Below are positions 40,140 to 53,200 of a DNA stretch of 64,000 nt, piece by piece; the stretch's first letter is position 1, and every line of letters begins with the position of its first letter. Below the pieces are notes generated by a model, which saw only the letters and a program-made list of their open reading frames with translations, was not told the DNA's origin and made no database searches. The DNA is taken from contig NZ_JTJL01000016.1 in assembly GCF_001678495.1 (NCBI RefSeq), forward strand, positions 56,165 through 120,164. Reading direction: 5' to 3'. The stretch is from Gallibacterium salpingitidis. GTDB lineage: Bacteria > Pseudomonadota > Gammaproteobacteria > Enterobacterales > Pasteurellaceae. The position numbers and the translations under genes were made by a program.

Positions 40140-41504
40140 ATGGAGAAAATAACCTGCTTTAAAGCCTACGATATTCGTGGAAAATTAGGCGATGAGCTAA
40201 ATGCAGATATTGCTTATCGAATTGGGCGTGCTTTTGGGCAATTTTTAAAACCTAAAAGTATTGTTGTAGGTGGTGATGTTCGCCTGACAAGTAAAGAGTT
40301 AAAAAGTGCCGTAGCAAATGGTTTATTGGACTCAGGAGTAGATGTTATTGATCTTGGGCAAACTGGAACAGAAGAGATCTATTTTGCGACCTCATTTTTA
40401 AAGACCGATGGCGGAATTGAAGTGACAGCAAGTCATAACCCAATGGATTACAATGGCTTGAAATTAGTGCGCGAAGGTTCTCGCCCTATTAGTGGTGATA
40501 CAGGGTTGAAGGATATTCAACGTCTAGCGGAAGAAAATAACTTCCCTGAAGTCACTAAGAGAGGTCAATATAAACAAATTTCTGTTGTTGATGATTATGT
40601 TGCTCACTTACTTTCTTATATTGATTTAAGTAAATTAAAACCGCTTAAATTAGTGATTAATTCAGGTAATGGTGCAGCAGGCCCGATTATTGATAAAATC
40701 GAAGCCGTATTTAAACAAAAAAATGTACCAATCGAGTTTGTGAAAGTGCATAACAATCCAGATGGTACTTTCCCTAATGGTATTCCTAACCCGTTATTAC
40801 ATGAAAACCGTCAAGATACCATTGATGCAGTATTAAAAAATAAAGCAGATATGGGGATTGCTTTTGATGGTGACTTTGACCGTTGTTTCCTTTTTGATGA
40901 AAAGGGAGAATTTATTGAGGGGTACTACATTGTTGGTTTACTTGCTCAAGCGTTCTTACAAAAGATTCCAGGTGCGAAAATCATCTATGATCCACGTTTA
41001 ATTTGGAATACAGAAAAAATTGTGGCAGAAAATGGTGGTGAAGCAGTAATGTCTAAATCTGGTCACTCATTCATTAAAGAGAAAATGCGTAGTGTAGATG
41101 CGGTTTACGGTGGTGAAATGAGTGCGCACCATTATTTCCGTGATTTCTTCTATTGTGATAGCGGTATGATTCCTTGGTTATTAGTAACAGAGTTACTTTG
41201 CACTACAGGTAAATCATTAGGTGAATTAGTTGGTAATAGTGTAGAAACTTTCCCATCTCCAGGTGAAATTAATAGTAAACTGGCAGATGCAAAAGTTGCG
41301 ATTGAACGTGTGAAAAATGCTTATGCACCAAATGCGGTTAGCGTAAGTGATTTAGATGGTATCAGCATTGAATATCCAGATTGGCGTTTCAATTTACGTT
41401 CTTCTAATACAGAGCCTGTGGTACGTTTGAATTTGGAAACACGTGGCGATAAGGCATTGATGGAAGAGAAAACAGCTGAAGTATTAGCATTATTACGTCA
41501 ATAA
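40140..41504 (+). CDS. manB: Phosphomannomutase/phosphoglucomutase
   Basis: A 454-residue alpha-D-phosphohexomutase. It has the active-site serine loop [12 protein letters not shown], the Mg2+ site FDGDFDRCF, the sugar-specificity loop [10 protein letters not shown] and the phosphate-binding [12 protein letters not shown]. Close in length and sequence to CpsG/ManB of E. coli (456). It interconverts mannose or glucose 1- and 6-phosphates for surface polysaccharide and nucleotide sugars. It is followed by galU, which uses glucose 1-phosphate, so the pair is functionally linked. Confidence 0.9.
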   Translation: MEKITCFKAYDIRGKLGDELNADIAYRIGRAFGQFLKPKSIVVGGDVRLTSKELKSAVANGLLDSGVDVIDLGQTGTEEIYFATSFLKTDGGIEVTASHNPMDYNGLKLVREGSRPISGDTGLKDIQRLAEENNFPEVTKRGQYKQISVVDDYVAHLLSYIDLSKLKPLKLVINSGNGAAGPIIDKIEAVFKQKNVPIEFVKVHNNPDGTFPNGIPNPLLHENRQDTIDAVLKNKADMGIAFDGDFDRCFLFDEKGEFIEGYYIVGLLAQAFLQKIPGAKIIYDPRLIWNTEKIVAENGGEAVMSKSGHSFIKEKMRSVDAVYGGEMSAHHYFRDFFYCDSGMIPWLLVTELLCTTGKSLGELVGNSVETFPSPGEINSKLADAKVAIERVKNAYAPNAVSVSDLDGISIEYPDWRFNLRSSNTEPVVRLNLETRGDKALMEEKTAEVLALLRQ

Positions 41505-41533
41505 CGTTTTTTCCCATTATGGGAGTATAAAGG

Positions 41534-41577
41534 TAACCGCACATCATTGTGCGGTTATTGTTATCTGATTTTTAGAG
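41534..41577 (+). terminator. Hairpin after manB
   Basis: The stem taaccgcaca (41534-41543) / tgtgcggtta (41548-41557) has a 4-nt loop, then a broken T tract. It probably terminates partially before galU. Confidence 0.6.
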
Positions 41578-41592
41578 AGAAAAGGAATAATA

Positions 41593-42483
41593 ATGAAAGC
41601 AATTATCCCTGTTGCTGGTTTAGGAACAAGAATGTTGCCAGCGACGAAGGCCATTCCAAAAGAGATGTTGACTATTGCAGATAAACCATTGATTCAATAT
41701 ATCGTGAATGAATGTGTTGCTGCTGGTATTAAAGAGATTGTTTTAGTAACGCACTCTTCAAAAAATGCTATTGAAAACCATTTTGATACCTCGTTTGAAT
41801 TGGAAACAATGTTGGAAAAACGGGTAAAACGTCAATTGTTGGAAGAAGTACGTTCGATTTGTCCAAAAGACGTAACTATTATGCATGTACGTCAAGGTTA
41901 CGCTAAAGGATTAGGTCATGCGGTGTTATGTGGTCGCGCTTTGGTCGGAAATGAACCTTTTGCGGTAGTGCTACCTGATGTAATTTTGGCAGAATTTACT
42001 GCGGATCAGAAAACAGAGAATTTAGCTGCAATGATTAAGCGTTTCAATGAAACCAAAGCTAGCCAAATTATGGTGGCACCAGTTGCTAAGGAAGATGTTT
42101 CTAGCTATGGGATTGTAGATTGCGCAGATGTTGATTTAAATACACATGAAAGTGCAGTGATTCATAATATTGTTGAGAAACCAAGTGTAGAAACTGCACC
42201 ATCAAATTATGCTGTAGTAGGGCGTTATGTATTCTCAGCAGCAATTTGGGATCTATTAGCAAGAACACCAGTAGGCGTAGGTGATGAAATCCAATTAACT
42301 GATGCAATTGATTTGCTAATTAAACAAGAAACAGTAGAAGCCTTTACGATGAAAGGTAGAACTTTTGACTGTGGTGATAAAATTGGTTATATGCAGGCAT
42401 TTGTTGAGCATAGCTTACATCATCCAAAATTAGGTGAAGAGTTTAAGCAGTATTTGTTACAGCTTGCTAAAACTCTAAAATAA
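41593..42483 (+). CDS. galU: UTP-glucose-1-phosphate uridylyltransferase
   Basis: Makes UDP-glucose from UTP and glucose 1-phosphate for LPS, glycans and the Leloir pathway. It has 296 residues (E. coli 302). The nucleotide-binding loop [18 protein letters not shown], the [15 protein letters not shown] segment, [20 protein letters not shown] and [16 protein letters not shown] are typical. Directly downstream of manB on the same strand. Confidence 0.96.
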   Translation: MKAIIPVAGLGTRMLPATKAIPKEMLTIADKPLIQYIVNECVAAGIKEIVLVTHSSKNAIENHFDTSFELETMLEKRVKRQLLEEVRSICPKDVTIMHVRQGYAKGLGHAVLCGRALVGNEPFAVVLPDVILAEFTADQKTENLAAMIKRFNETKASQIMVAPVAKEDVSSYGIVDCADVDLNTHESAVIHNIVEKPSVETAPSNYAVVGRYVFSAAIWDLLARTPVGVGDEIQLTDAIDLLIKQETVEAFTMKGRTFDCGDKIGYMQAFVEHSLHHPKLGEEFKQYLLQLAKTLK

Positions 42484-42491
42484 TTCCGTTT

Positions 42492-42525
42492 AAATAGGCT
42501 AAATAATTTTTAGCCTATTTTTCTC
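42492..42525 (+). terminator. Terminator after galU
   Basis: The stem aaataggcta (42492-42501) / tagcctattt (42511-42520) has a 9-nt loop, running into TTTTTC. Confidence 0.85.
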
Positions 42526-42645
42526 TTCTATCTTCCTATCCTATCTTTCTATTCGCTCATCTATTTATTCATTTTGGCGATAAATTTTACTGAAAACGCT
42601 TATTTTAGTTTTATTTTGAGTGTTTTTTGTTACTTTTTAGTAAAA

Positions 42646-42662
42646 ATGTTCAATATGAAAAT
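42646..42662. promoter_or_regulatory. Possible GlpR operator half-match
   Basis: AATGTTCAATATGAAAAT resembles the GlpR operator ATGTTCG-N2-CGAACAT type in both arms but lacks the central CG bases. Its position just upstream of the CRP site fits glpT control. Weak match. Confidence 0.3.
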
Positions 42663-42679
42663 AAAAAAGCAAAATTATT

Positions 42680-42695
42680 TGTGATAACGCTCACA
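42680..42695. promoter_or_regulatory. CRP-cAMP site upstream of glpT
   Basis: TGTGA-taacgc-TCACA is a perfect ten-base core, flanked by TT/AA. Its centre is about 44 bp upstream of the expected transcription start if TAGTAT at 42720-42725 is the -10, which fits activation of glpTQ. Confidence 0.8.
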
Positions 42696-42792
42696 AATAA
42701 TAAATGATATACACAACAATAGTATGGTTTTGTGATATTTTAGGCCTGAAGTCTTTTGAGTCTTTATTATAAAAAAAAATTGGAGGATCACT

Positions 42793-44250
42793 ATGTTTGG
42801 TTTTTTAAAACCTGCTCCTGAGAAGCCTATGCTTCCAGAAGATCAAATTGATCCAACGTATCGTCGTTTACGTTGGCAAGTATTTTTTGGTATTTTCTTT
42901 GGTTATGCTGCATATTACTTCGTGCGTAGTAATTTCGATTTGGCGCAAAAAGGATTAATTGAGGCTGGAATGTACACCAAAACCGAACTTGGTATTATCG
43001 GTATCGCACCAGGTTTGGCGTATGGTCTATCTAAATTCTTTATGGCAGCTATTTCTGACCGTTCTAATCCGAAGATGTTCTTACCATTTGGTTTAGCATT
43101 ATCTGGTTTATGTATGACATTAATGGGATTAATTCCATGGGCAACATCAGGCATTCTTATTATGTTCGTGATTTTGTTCATTAATGGTTGGTTCCAAGGT
43201 ATGGGGTGGCCTCCTTGTGGTCGTACCATGGTGCATTGGTGGTCAAAGAAAGAACGTGGAACAATCGTTTCTATTTGGAATACCGCACATAATGTAGGTG
43301 GTATGATGCCGGCTGTATTAGTTGGTGTTGCTAGCTCAATTTATGCTGCAAATCACCCAGAAGTAGCTAAAGTTACCTTTGGTCATGTGTGGCAAGAAGC
43401 ATTGTATTACCCAGGTATTGCTGCAATGATTGCTGCGGTAATTATTTTCTTTGTGATGAAAGATACACCGCAATCTTGTGGTTTACCGCCAATCGAAAAA
43501 TATAAAAACGATTATCCTGAAGATTATAATGAAAAAACCTATGAACATAATCTTAGCACCAGAGATATTTTTATTACTTATGTGTTGAAAAATCGCTTAC
43601 TTTGGTACATTGCAATTGCTAACGTGTTTGTTTACCTCATTCGTTACGGTATTTTGAAATGGTCACCAGTTTATCTTGGTGAAGTAAAACATTTTGATAT
43701 TAAAGGTACAGCATCTGCATATGCGATTTATGAATTCGCAGCGATTCCAGGTACATTACTTTGTGGTTGGGTATCTGACAAAGTGTTCAAGGGTAAACGT
43801 GGTTTAACTGGCTTCGTGTTTATGGTGTTAGTAACTATTGCTGTTGTTGTATTCTGGTTAAATCCAGCAACACCACAAGAAGAATTAGCACAATATGCGA
43901 ATTTACCTTGGTATAAAAACCCATATCAATTAACTGATTTCATCTTGATGACGACTATTGGTTTCTTAATTTATGGCCCTGTTATGCTTATCGGTTTACA
44001 CGCATTAGAATTAGCACCGAAAAAAGCAGCTGGTACATCAGCAGGTTTCACAGGATTGTTTGGTTATCTTGGTGGTACAGTTGCAGCAAGCGCGGTTGTA
44101 GGTTGGGCATCTGATACTTACGGCTGGGACGGTGGTTTCTACGTTATGGTAGGTGGTTCAGTCTTAGCTTGTGTACTAATGTTGATTACGATGATGGAAG
44201 AAGGAAAACATAAAGCGAAGATAGCGAAAGAAGATCGTTACGGTAACTAA
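42793..44250 (+). CDS. glpT: Glycerol-3-phosphate transporter
   Basis: An MFS organophosphate:phosphate antiporter of 485 residues with 12 helices. The substrate arginines lie in [29 protein letters not shown] segments and [33 protein letters not shown] is the diagnostic organophosphate antiporter signature. Strong GGAGG ribosome site. It is paired with glpQ, which releases its substrate outside, and is under a clear CRP site. Confidence 0.96.
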   Translation: MFGFLKPAPEKPMLPEDQIDPTYRRLRWQVFFGIFFGYAAYYFVRSNFDLAQKGLIEAGMYTKTELGIIGIAPGLAYGLSKFFMAAISDRSNPKMFLPFGLALSGLCMTLMGLIPWATSGILIMFVILFINGWFQGMGWPPCGRTMVHWWSKKERGTIVSIWNTAHNVGGMMPAVLVGVASSIYAANHPEVAKVTFGHVWQEALYYPGIAAMIAAVIIFFVMKDTPQSCGLPPIEKYKNDYPEDYNEKTYEHNLSTRDIFITYVLKNRLLWYIAIANVFVYLIRYGILKWSPVYLGEVKHFDIKGTASAYAIYEFAAIPGTLLCGWVSDKVFKGKRGLTGFVFMVLVTIAVVVFWLNPATPQEELAQYANLPWYKNPYQLTDFILMTTIGFLIYGPVMLIGLHALELAPKKAAGTSAGFTGLFGYLGGTVAASAVVGWASDTYGWDGGFYVMVGGSVLACVLMLITMMEEGKHKAKIAKEDRYGN

Positions 44251-44257
44251 TTTTTAT

Positions 44258-44288
44258 AAGGCGATAACTTGGTTTATCGCCTTTTTTG
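44258..44288 (+). terminator. Terminator between glpT and glpQ
   Basis: The stem aaggcgata (44258-44266) / tatcgcctt (44275-44283) has an 8-nt loop, then TTTTTGT. It lies only 34 bp before the glpQ start, so glpQ is probably reached by read-through. Confidence 0.75.
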
Positions 44289-44321
44289 TATCTATTGTTT
44301 ATCAATTAAAGGAGAACTTAT

Positions 44322-45416
44322 ATGAAATTAAAACATCTTGTAATTGCGTTAATGAGTACAGGCCTACTGGCAAGTTGTGCTACACAGTCAACAACCCAAA
44401 CATTATCTTGTGATAAAAAGTTAGTTATAGCGCATCGTGGTGCTAGTGGTTATATTCCTGAACATACCTTAGAGTCCAAAGCACTAGCTTTTGGGCAAAA
44501 AGCAGATTATTTAGAGCAAGATCTTGTAATGACTAAGGATAATCATTTAGTCGTAATTCATGATCATTTCTTAGATGGCTTAACAGATGTTGCGACAAAA
44601 TTTCCAAAACGTCACCGTAAAGATGGAAAATATTATGTAATGGATTTTACCTTGGCGGAAATTAAAAGTTTGAATATGACTGAAAATTTCAAAAACGAAA
44701 ATGGTAAACAAGTACAAGTTTATCCAAATCGTTTCCCAATGTGGAAATCTAATTTTAAGATTCATACCTTTGAGGAAGAAATCGAATTTATTCAAGGCCT
44801 TGAAAAGTCAACAGGGAAAAAGATAGGAATTTATCCAGAAATCAAAGCACCTTGGTTACACCATCAAGAGGGTAAAGATATTGCACTAGCAACATTAAAA
44901 GTATTGAAAAAATATGGGTATACCAACAAGAATGATCTTGTCTATCTTCAAACTTTTGATTTTAACGAATTAAAACGCATTAAAACGGAATTAGAACCTA
45001 AATTAGGCATGGATCTAAAATTGGTTCAGTTAGTTGCTTATACGGATTGGCATGAAACAGAAGAGAAAAATGCACAAGGGCAATGGGTAAATTATAGTTA
45101 TGATTGGATGTTTAGACCTGGCGCTATGGCAGAAGTAGCAAAATATGCTGATGGTGTTGGACCAGGTTGGTATATGTTAGTTGATGATGAAAAATCAACA
45201 GTGGGTAATATTAAATATACACCAATGGTACAAGATATTGCTGCACAAAAATTAGAATTACATCCTTATACTGTACGGAAAGATGCTTTACCTAAATATA
45301 TGAAAGACGTGAATGAGATGTATGATGCGTTGTATAACAAAGCTGGAGCAACAGGTCTATTTACTGATTTTCCAGATTTAGCAGTGCAATTCCTTGATAA
45401 TCAGTGTAAAAAATAG
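44322..45416 (+). CDS. glpQ: Glycerophosphodiester phosphodiesterase, surface lipoprotein (protein D-like)
   Basis: A 364-residue lipoprotein with signal sequence and lipobox (LLASC, acylated Cys19). The catalytic segments AHRGASGYIPEHTLES, DYLEQDLVMTKD and VIHDHFLDGLTD match GlpQ, and overall the protein is very close to Haemophilus protein D (Hpd, 364 residues). It splits glycerophosphodiesters to glycerol 3-phosphate for GlpT. In H. influenzae the protein is surface-exposed and helps take choline from host lipids. That role here is inferred. Confidence 0.96.
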   Translation: MKLKHLVIALMSTGLLASCATQSTTQTLSCDKKLVIAHRGASGYIPEHTLESKALAFGQKADYLEQDLVMTKDNHLVVIHDHFLDGLTDVATKFPKRHRKDGKYYVMDFTLAEIKSLNMTENFKNENGKQVQVYPNRFPMWKSNFKIHTFEEEIEFIQGLEKSTGKKIGIYPEIKAPWLHHQEGKDIALATLKVLKKYGYTNKNDLVYLQTFDFNELKRIKTELEPKLGMDLKLVQLVAYTDWHETEEKNAQGQWVNYSYDWMFRPGAMAEVAKYADGVGPGWYMLVDDEKSTVGNIKYTPMVQDIAAQKLELHPYTVRKDALPKYMKDVNEMYDALYNKAGATGLFTDFPDLAVQFLDNQCKK

Positions 45417-45429
45417 CCTTCCCTATATC

Positions 45430-45475
45430 ATCCATCCAATATCCACTTGTTTAAAAAATATTGGATGGATCTTTA
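45430..45475 (+). terminator. Terminator after glpQ
   Basis: The 13-bp perfect stem atccatccaatat (45430-45442) / atattggatggat (45458-45470) has a 15-nt loop, then CTTTATC. It isolates glp from the AT-rich island. Confidence 0.7.
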
Positions 45476-45632
45476 TCACAATTTCAAAAAATTCATGATC
45501 AATTTTCTGTAATCTTTTAGAAGATCTGATATTGTGGTTGTATATCAATTGATAATAGATATGAAATCCTATTCTACAAAGTTAAATAAGCGGTAATACC
45601 TAATGGGGTTATTGCTTTATTGGGGTGAATTT

Positions 45633-46766
45633 ATGAAAGAATTGTTTCGTGCCAATCTTTATGTGGCAGATTGTGATAGTGTTAATTCTACGTACGATAA
45701 CGCTAACTATTTGAAACGTTTTAAATCTAGTATTTTGATGGCAAAAAGTATTGGTATGAACCCCAATATGATCTTTGATAGTGAAGGATTTGAAACGGCA
45801 ATTTTAGATCCAAATGTAAGAAAATTCTTTGTTAAAAGAATAAAAGAAAAAGAAAGAGATAATATAGAATATTGTATTAATATTCATATTTATAATAATT
45901 TTATTGAAGATGGATATTTTGATTTTCACCACCAAGACAATCCATTTGAAAGATATTATTCAGATAAATTACGAGAAAACTATTTATTTAGTTCATATAA
46001 TTTGACAAAGAAAACTATCGAGCAAGATTCTATAATGAAAGAAAAAATTCATTATAAACTTTCTGCACTAAATGATTTTGCTAAGTATATTTATAAAGAA
46101 ACATGTCATAATATTTTTAAAATAAGAAATGATAATGCCGTATTAGATTTAAGAAGTGCATTATTAAATAGATCTAGATATATTTTAAGAGATATAAGTA
46201 AATTCCAAGAAATTAATGAAGATCTAAAAAAAGTTTATATTGATGCATTGTTAGGTTTTATCATATTGATTGAAAGTAATAATGATATAAAAAGCCGTTC
46301 TGATATTTATCATTTATTAGAAAATATGCTAAAAAAAGACTTTAAGAATTATGAAGTAATTCTTAAGGAAAAATTGAAAACAGATGTAATTGATATATCT
46401 TATAATAGCTCTTTTATAAAAGAAGGTGAGATCTTTAGGTATAAAAGTGTTGATTCTTTAGATTTTTTATACGAAAAAATATTTGACTCATATGCTGCTA
46501 GTGGAATATTAATAACTGCATATAATTTATATAAAACAATCAAAGCTATTAAATCTAAAATTGAAGTATTAGATTTAATTTCTAATCCAACAGGCATTGT
46601 TAATTACCTTGTAGATGAACTATTAAATGAAGCAAGTGATAGAGGTGTAAGTGCTGCTCATAAAGCAGCATCATTCCTTATTCCAAAGACAAGATTGTTA
46701 GGTGTATCTGAGTCAAAACATTTATTAATAGGAGTAAAAGCAAGTGTTAAAGACCATAAAAATTAA
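45633..46766 (+). CDS. Unrecognised protein in AT-rich two-gene cassette
   Basis: I do not recognise this 377-residue protein. It has no signal peptide and no clear membrane segment. The first 105 or so residues look mixed alpha/beta (RANLYVADC, KSIGMNPNMIFDSEGF, YCINIHIYNNFIEDGYFDF); the rest looks helical, rich in Lys, Ile, Asn and Glu. Arginine is coded mostly by AGA, unlike the CGT-rich core genes on both sides, and base composition is clearly more AT-rich, both signs of transfer. The ATG at 45633 is chosen because GGGGTG lies 7 bases upstream; an in-frame start at 45603 would add ten residues. Its last 23 bases overlap the Nudix gene. Confidence 0.8.
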   Translation: MKELFRANLYVADCDSVNSTYDNANYLKRFKSSILMAKSIGMNPNMIFDSEGFETAILDPNVRKFFVKRIKEKERDNIEYCINIHIYNNFIEDGYFDFHHQDNPFERYYSDKLRENYLFSSYNLTKKTIEQDSIMKEKIHYKLSALNDFAKYIYKETCHNIFKIRNDNAVLDLRSALLNRSRYILRDISKFQEINEDLKKVYIDALLGFIILIESNNDIKSRSDIYHLLENMLKKDFKNYEVILKEKLKTDVIDISYNSSFIKEGEIFRYKSVDSLDFLYEKIFDSYAASGILITAYNLYKTIKAIKSKIEVLDLISNPTGIVNYLVDELLNEASDRGVSAAHKAASFLIPKTRLLGVSESKHLLIGVKASVKDHKN

Positions 46767-47292
46767 TACTATCTTTAAAAATAAATATTTAGAATTACAA
46801 AATAATAATGTAGAGGATGATTCAGGAAAAACATTTGAACATTTACGTTTAATTGAAAAGGATTCAAATTATCCTGGTGCTGTAGCAATATGTAAATGCC
46901 AAGATAAGTTATTATTAATTGATAATTATCGTTATGGTATAGATAGTATGAGTTTAGAGTTTCCTAGAGGATATGTGGAACCCAATGAAACATTGGAAGA
47001 ATGTGCTATCAGAGAATTATTTGAAGAAACAGGAGTAATATTTAATCCTGATATTGATTCAATTAAGAAATTAGGAGAGATGGCGGTCAGCTCTTCAATT
47101 GCAGCTACTATGACACCATTTTATTTAATTGATATTAAGCAAAATTTACCAGAAATTCATTTACAACGAGAAGAGAATATTGAGGATTTTTGTTGGAAAA
47201 AGTTAGCTGATATTAAGAAATTAATGCGAGATGGTAAAATTGTAGATAGTTTCACTATTTGTGGTATCGCTTTCTATGATTTAACAATATAA
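46744..47292 (+). CDS. Nudix hydrolase (ADP-ribose pyrophosphatase-like)
   Basis: A 182-residue protein with a perfect Nudix box: G973-type pattern GYVEPNETLEECAI followed by RELFEETGV. Upstream parts HLRLIEK, PGAVAICK and LLLIDNYRYGIDSMSLEFPRG resemble NudF-type ADP-ribose or nucleoside-diphosphate-sugar pyrophosphatases. It starts with GTG at 46744 behind AGGAG (9-base spacing), inside the 3' end of the preceding unknown gene, so the two are translationally coupled. AT-rich like its partner, and closed by a terminator. The substrate is inferred only by family. Confidence 0.85.
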   Translation: MLKTIKINTIFKNKYLELQNNNVEDDSGKTFEHLRLIEKDSNYPGAVAICKCQDKLLLIDNYRYGIDSMSLEFPRGYVEPNETLEECAIRELFEETGVIFNPDIDSIKKLGEMAVSSSIAATMTPFYLIDIKQNLPEIHLQREENIEDFCWKKLADIKKLMRDGKIVDSFTICGIAFYDLTI

Positions 47293-47316
47293 ATATTATC
47301 TCAAAATAAATCTCTT

Positions 47317-47351
47317 TAGCCCAATATATGATGAATATTGGGCTATTTTTA
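47317..47351 (+). terminator. Terminator after the Nudix gene
   Basis: The 11-bp stem tagcccaatat (47317-47327) / atattgggcta (47335-47345) has a 7-nt loop, followed by TTTTT. Confidence 0.88.
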
Positions 47352-47367
47352 TAATTAAATCTATTTC

Positions 47368-47383
47368 TGCGATCTCGGTTCCA
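47368..47383 (+). promoter_or_regulatory. CRP-S-like competence site upstream of comE1
   Basis: TGCGA-tctcgg-TTCCA has the perfect left half TGCGA of the Sxy-dependent CRP-S consensus (TGCGA-N6-TCGCA) and three of five bases on the right, flanked by T-rich sequence. A weak -10 (TTAACT, 47404-47409) lies at the expected distance. Confidence 0.4.
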
Positions 47384-47481
47384 TTTTTTATCTCATTAAT
47401 TCGTCTTAACTTGCTTTTTTGCTCACAATGCAATCGTCATAACAAATGACATTCTATGGTTATTAATTGATGAGGTAATTT

Positions 47482-47805
47482 ATGAAACTAAAACATTTTT
47501 TATTGTTAGTTTGTGGTTCTTTATCTATGTTGTTATCTCCCTTGTCCATCGCAGCAACCGAAACAACAAATTCACCAGAGCAAGTACAGCCAGCGGCAGT
47601 ACAAAGTGATAAGGTAAATTTAAATACTGCTACGGCGGAGCAATTACAAAAAGGCTTAGTTGGTATCGGGGCGAAAAAAGCACAAGCAATTGTGGAGTAT
47701 CGTGAACAACATGGTGCGTTTACTGCTATTGAACAGCTAACTGAAGTAAAAGGAATTGGTGCAGCAATTCTTGAAAAGAATAAGGAGAGAATGACGGTAG
47801 AATAA
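47482..47805 (+). CDS. comE1: Competence protein ComE1/ComEA-like, helix-hairpin-helix DNA-binding
   Basis: A 107-residue exported protein. It has a signal peptide (hydrophobic [18 protein letters not shown], cleavage after about residue 25), a short linker, and two helix-hairpin-helix motifs ([19 protein letters not shown] and [19 protein letters not shown]). Members bind incoming DNA in the periplasm during natural transformation. In Haemophilus the homologue is part of the Sxy/CRP competence regulon. Its presence suggests that this organism is, or recently was, naturally competent. Confidence 0.9.
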   Translation: MKLKHFLLLVCGSLSMLLSPLSIAATETTNSPEQVQPAAVQSDKVNLNTATAEQLQKGLVGIGAKKAQAIVEYREQHGAFTAIEQLTEVKGIGAAILEKNKERMTVE

Positions 47806-47836
47806 TGGATACAGTAAAAATTTCCTATTGAGAACA

Positions 47837-47878
47837 ACAAAAAAATTGCTCCCAAATAAAGGATAATTTGGGAGCAAT
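47837..47878 (-). terminator. Terminator after fis
   Basis: The perfect 13-bp stem attgctcccaaat (47845-47857) / atttgggagcaat (47866-47878) is followed on the minus strand by a run of at least seven T. It separates convergent comE1 and fis. Confidence 0.92.
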
Positions 47879-47906
47879 AATAATTCTCTTAAGAGAAAGT
47901 TTCTAA

Positions 47907-48203
47907 TCAGCCCATACCGTATTTTTTTAATTTTTTGCGTAAGGTACCACGGTTGATGCCCAACATAGTTGCAGCACGAGTTTGGTTACCGCGAGTATAT
48001 TGCATAACCATATCCAACATCGGATGCTCAACTTCTGCTAATACTAATTCATAAAGATCATTCACATCTTGTCCATTTAGTTGTGCTAAATAGTTTTTTA
48101 ATGCTTGTTTTACAGAATCACGTAATGGTTTATTAGTTACTTGAGCTTGCGCATTTAACGTTGATACTGTTAATGCTTCGGCAGTGCTACGTTGTTCGAA
48201 CAT
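47907..48203 (-). CDS. fis: Nucleoid protein Fis
   Basis: A 98-residue DNA-bending and regulatory protein (identical length to E. coli Fis). The C-terminal helix-turn-helix [20 protein letters not shown] is conserved. It is abundant in fast growth and activates stable-RNA promoters in the family. Lies 27 bp downstream of dusB, the same operon as in E. coli, probably from the promoter at 49301-49329. Confidence 0.97.
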   Translation of the reverse strand: MFEQRSTAEALTVSTLNAQAQVTNKPLRDSVKQALKNYLAQLNGQDVNDLYELVLAEVEHPMLDMVMQYTRGNQTRAATMLGINRGTLRKKLKKYGMG

Positions 48204-48230
48204 TTTTTCCCTTTATCTACTTTATTATGA

Positions 48231-49205
48231 TTACGACATAAGTCGGATTGAACACAAAAATTCCTCTAACGCATTTAATTGATCATTAGGATCAGTCAAT
48301 GCATTAAAAGCTCGCTTAAAATCAGAGTATGAACCAAAACGGTCGATATACCAGGCAACATGTTTTCGTGCAATGCGATAACCTTTTTCTGCACCATAAA
48401 ATCGATGCAAGCTGGCTATATGTTGCAAAATTAACTCTTGCTTTTCAGAAAATGGTATCTCTGAACTAGTTTTGTTCTGCTCTAATAATTCGGTAATTTC
48501 TCGAAAAATCCATGGGTTTCCTAATGTCCCACGCCCAAGCATAACAGCGTCAGCACCTGTGTAATCTAAGACTTCTTGAGCTTTGCTGGCAGAATCAATA
48601 TCACCATTTGCAATAACAGGAATTGATACTGCTTGTTTGACTGCTTTAATACTGTCATATTCTGCATGGCCATTGAATAAACAGGCTCGCGTTCTCCCAT
48701 GAATAGTGAGCGCTTGAATACCTGCATCTTCAGCTATTTTGGCAATCAAACTGCAATTACGATGTTGTAGATCCCAACCAGTTCTTATTTTTAACGTTAC
48801 GGGAACATCGACTGCATTTACCACTGCTTTTAAAATCTTAGCGACTAGATCTGGATATTGTAATAGAGCCGAACCCGCCAATTTCTTGTTCACTTTCTTG
48901 GCAGGACATCCCATATTAATATCAATGATTTCTGCGCCGTAACCGACATTAACCTGTGCTGCTTGCGCCATTTCATCTGGATCACTGCCGGCAATTTGTA
49001 CCGCATTGATACCAATTTGAGGATGATGAGCTAAGCGTAATTTAGATTTTTCGGTATGCCATACATCAGGGTTCGTGGACATCATTTCTGAAAAAGTTAA
49101 TGCCGCGCCATATTGTGAACAAATACGTCGGAAAGGAAGATCAGTAATCCCTGCCATAGGTGCTAAAATAACAGGATTTTTCAAATTAAATTGACCAATC
49201 TGCAC
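48231..49205 (-). CDS. dusB: tRNA-dihydrouridine synthase B
   Basis: An FMN enzyme that reduces specific uridines in tRNA. It has 324 residues (E. coli 321). The TIM-barrel signature [20 protein letters not shown], the catalytic Cys region [27 protein letters not shown] and [12 protein letters not shown] are present. The start is GTG at 49205, aligned with the family start ([14 protein letters not shown]); no ATG is available nearby. First gene of the dusB-fis operon. Confidence 0.95.
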   Translation of the reverse strand: MQIGQFNLKNPVILAPMAGITDLPFRRICSQYGAALTFSEMMSTNPDVWHTEKSKLRLAHHPQIGINAVQIAGSDPDEMAQAAQVNVGYGAEIIDINMGCPAKKVNKKLAGSALLQYPDLVAKILKAVVNAVDVPVTLKIRTGWDLQHRNCSLIAKIAEDAGIQALTIHGRTRACLFNGHAEYDSIKAVKQAVSIPVIANGDIDSASKAQEVLDYTGADAVMLGRGTLGNPWIFREITELLEQNKTSSEIPFSEKQELILQHIASLHRFYGAEKGYRIARKHVAWYIDRFGSYSDFKRAFNALTDPNDQLNALEEFLCSIRLMS

Positions 49206-52584
<3,379 letters not shown>

Positions 52585-52587
52585 AAC

Positions 52588-52617
52588 TGAGGTTTCACCT
52601 AGTATGGTGAAACCTCA
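52588..52617. terminator. Bidirectional hairpin after lacZ
   Basis: The perfect 12-bp stem tgaggtttcacc (52588-52599) / ggtgaaacctca (52606-52617) lies between convergent genes. No strong T-run on either side. Confidence 0.6.
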
Positions 52618-52621
52618 ATCA

Positions 52622-53011
52622 TTATTCGGCTAATAAAGACGTCCCATAAGAATTATCAATGGCACATAACCATTTACCATCAATGTAACGATATACATAA
52701 GTAGCTTGTCGTTCCATACTATATTCTGAGGTGGCTTGGTTATCGGCACTTAAAAAAGTTTGTGATAATACCAAAACAGTATCGCCAGCTTCTAACATTA
52801 TCATTTTGCCTTGTGTTGGTTTGATACTGTTTTTGAAATAAGCAGCTATTTTGATAAATGCTTGTTTAATCGCTGCTTTACCTTGAACTTCTAATCCCGG
52901 TTTGATCACTAATACCGCATCTTCAGTATAAAATTGCATTAAATCATCGAAACGCTCTTCACTAATAGCTAAGTCAGCTTGCTGAATTAGTTGTTGGATC
53001 TCTTGATTCAT
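52622..53011 (-). CDS. NTF2-like (SnoaL/DUF4440) protein
   Basis: A 129-residue small cytosolic protein with a cone-shaped NTF2 fold: an N-terminal helix ([20 protein letters not shown]), then [13 protein letters not shown], a repeated helical segment and a C-terminal beta sheet ending with [17 protein letters not shown]. Resembles the SgcJ/EcaC group of unknown function. No catalytic residues can be assigned with confidence. Divergent from the amino-acid transporter operon. Confidence 0.75.
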   Translation of the reverse strand: MNQEIQQLIQQADLAISEERFDDLMQFYTEDAVLVIKPGLEVQGKAAIKQAFIKIAAYFKNSIKPTQGKMIMLEAGDTVLVLSQTFLSADNQATSEYSMERQATYVYRYIDGKWLCAIDNSYGTSLLAE

Positions 53012-53200
53012 TGTTTCTCCTTTTATTTCAGAACAGAGAATTAAGTATATAAAGGGAACGAAATCACTGTAAGTATGTTGTGATAAAAATATTTTTATAA
53101 CTAAATATTATATATAAAGAAAAACAGCTATTTTCATTTTTCCATGACTCTCGCTAGACTTTGCCTCAAATCTATTAAACCAAGTTGTAAGGAAAAAACA

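Larger units (their letters stand above)
42484..42792 (+). promoter_or_regulatory. Intergenic control region between galU and glpT
   Basis: 309 bp. It holds the galU terminator (42492-42525), a GlpR-like sequence (42646-42662), a perfect-core CRP site (42680-42695) and a -10 candidate TAGTAT (42720-42725). Confidence 0.6.

Noticed and set aside
45417..47481. Prophage or transposon carrying the unknown/Nudix pair
   Set aside because: No integrase, transposase, att-like duplication or tRNA target is visible at either side; only composition suggests transfer.
47463..47855. Open frame of 130 codons on the minus strand opposite comE1
   Set aside because: It is antisense to a clear signal-peptide and helix-hairpin-helix protein, has no family resemblance, and overlaps the fis terminator.
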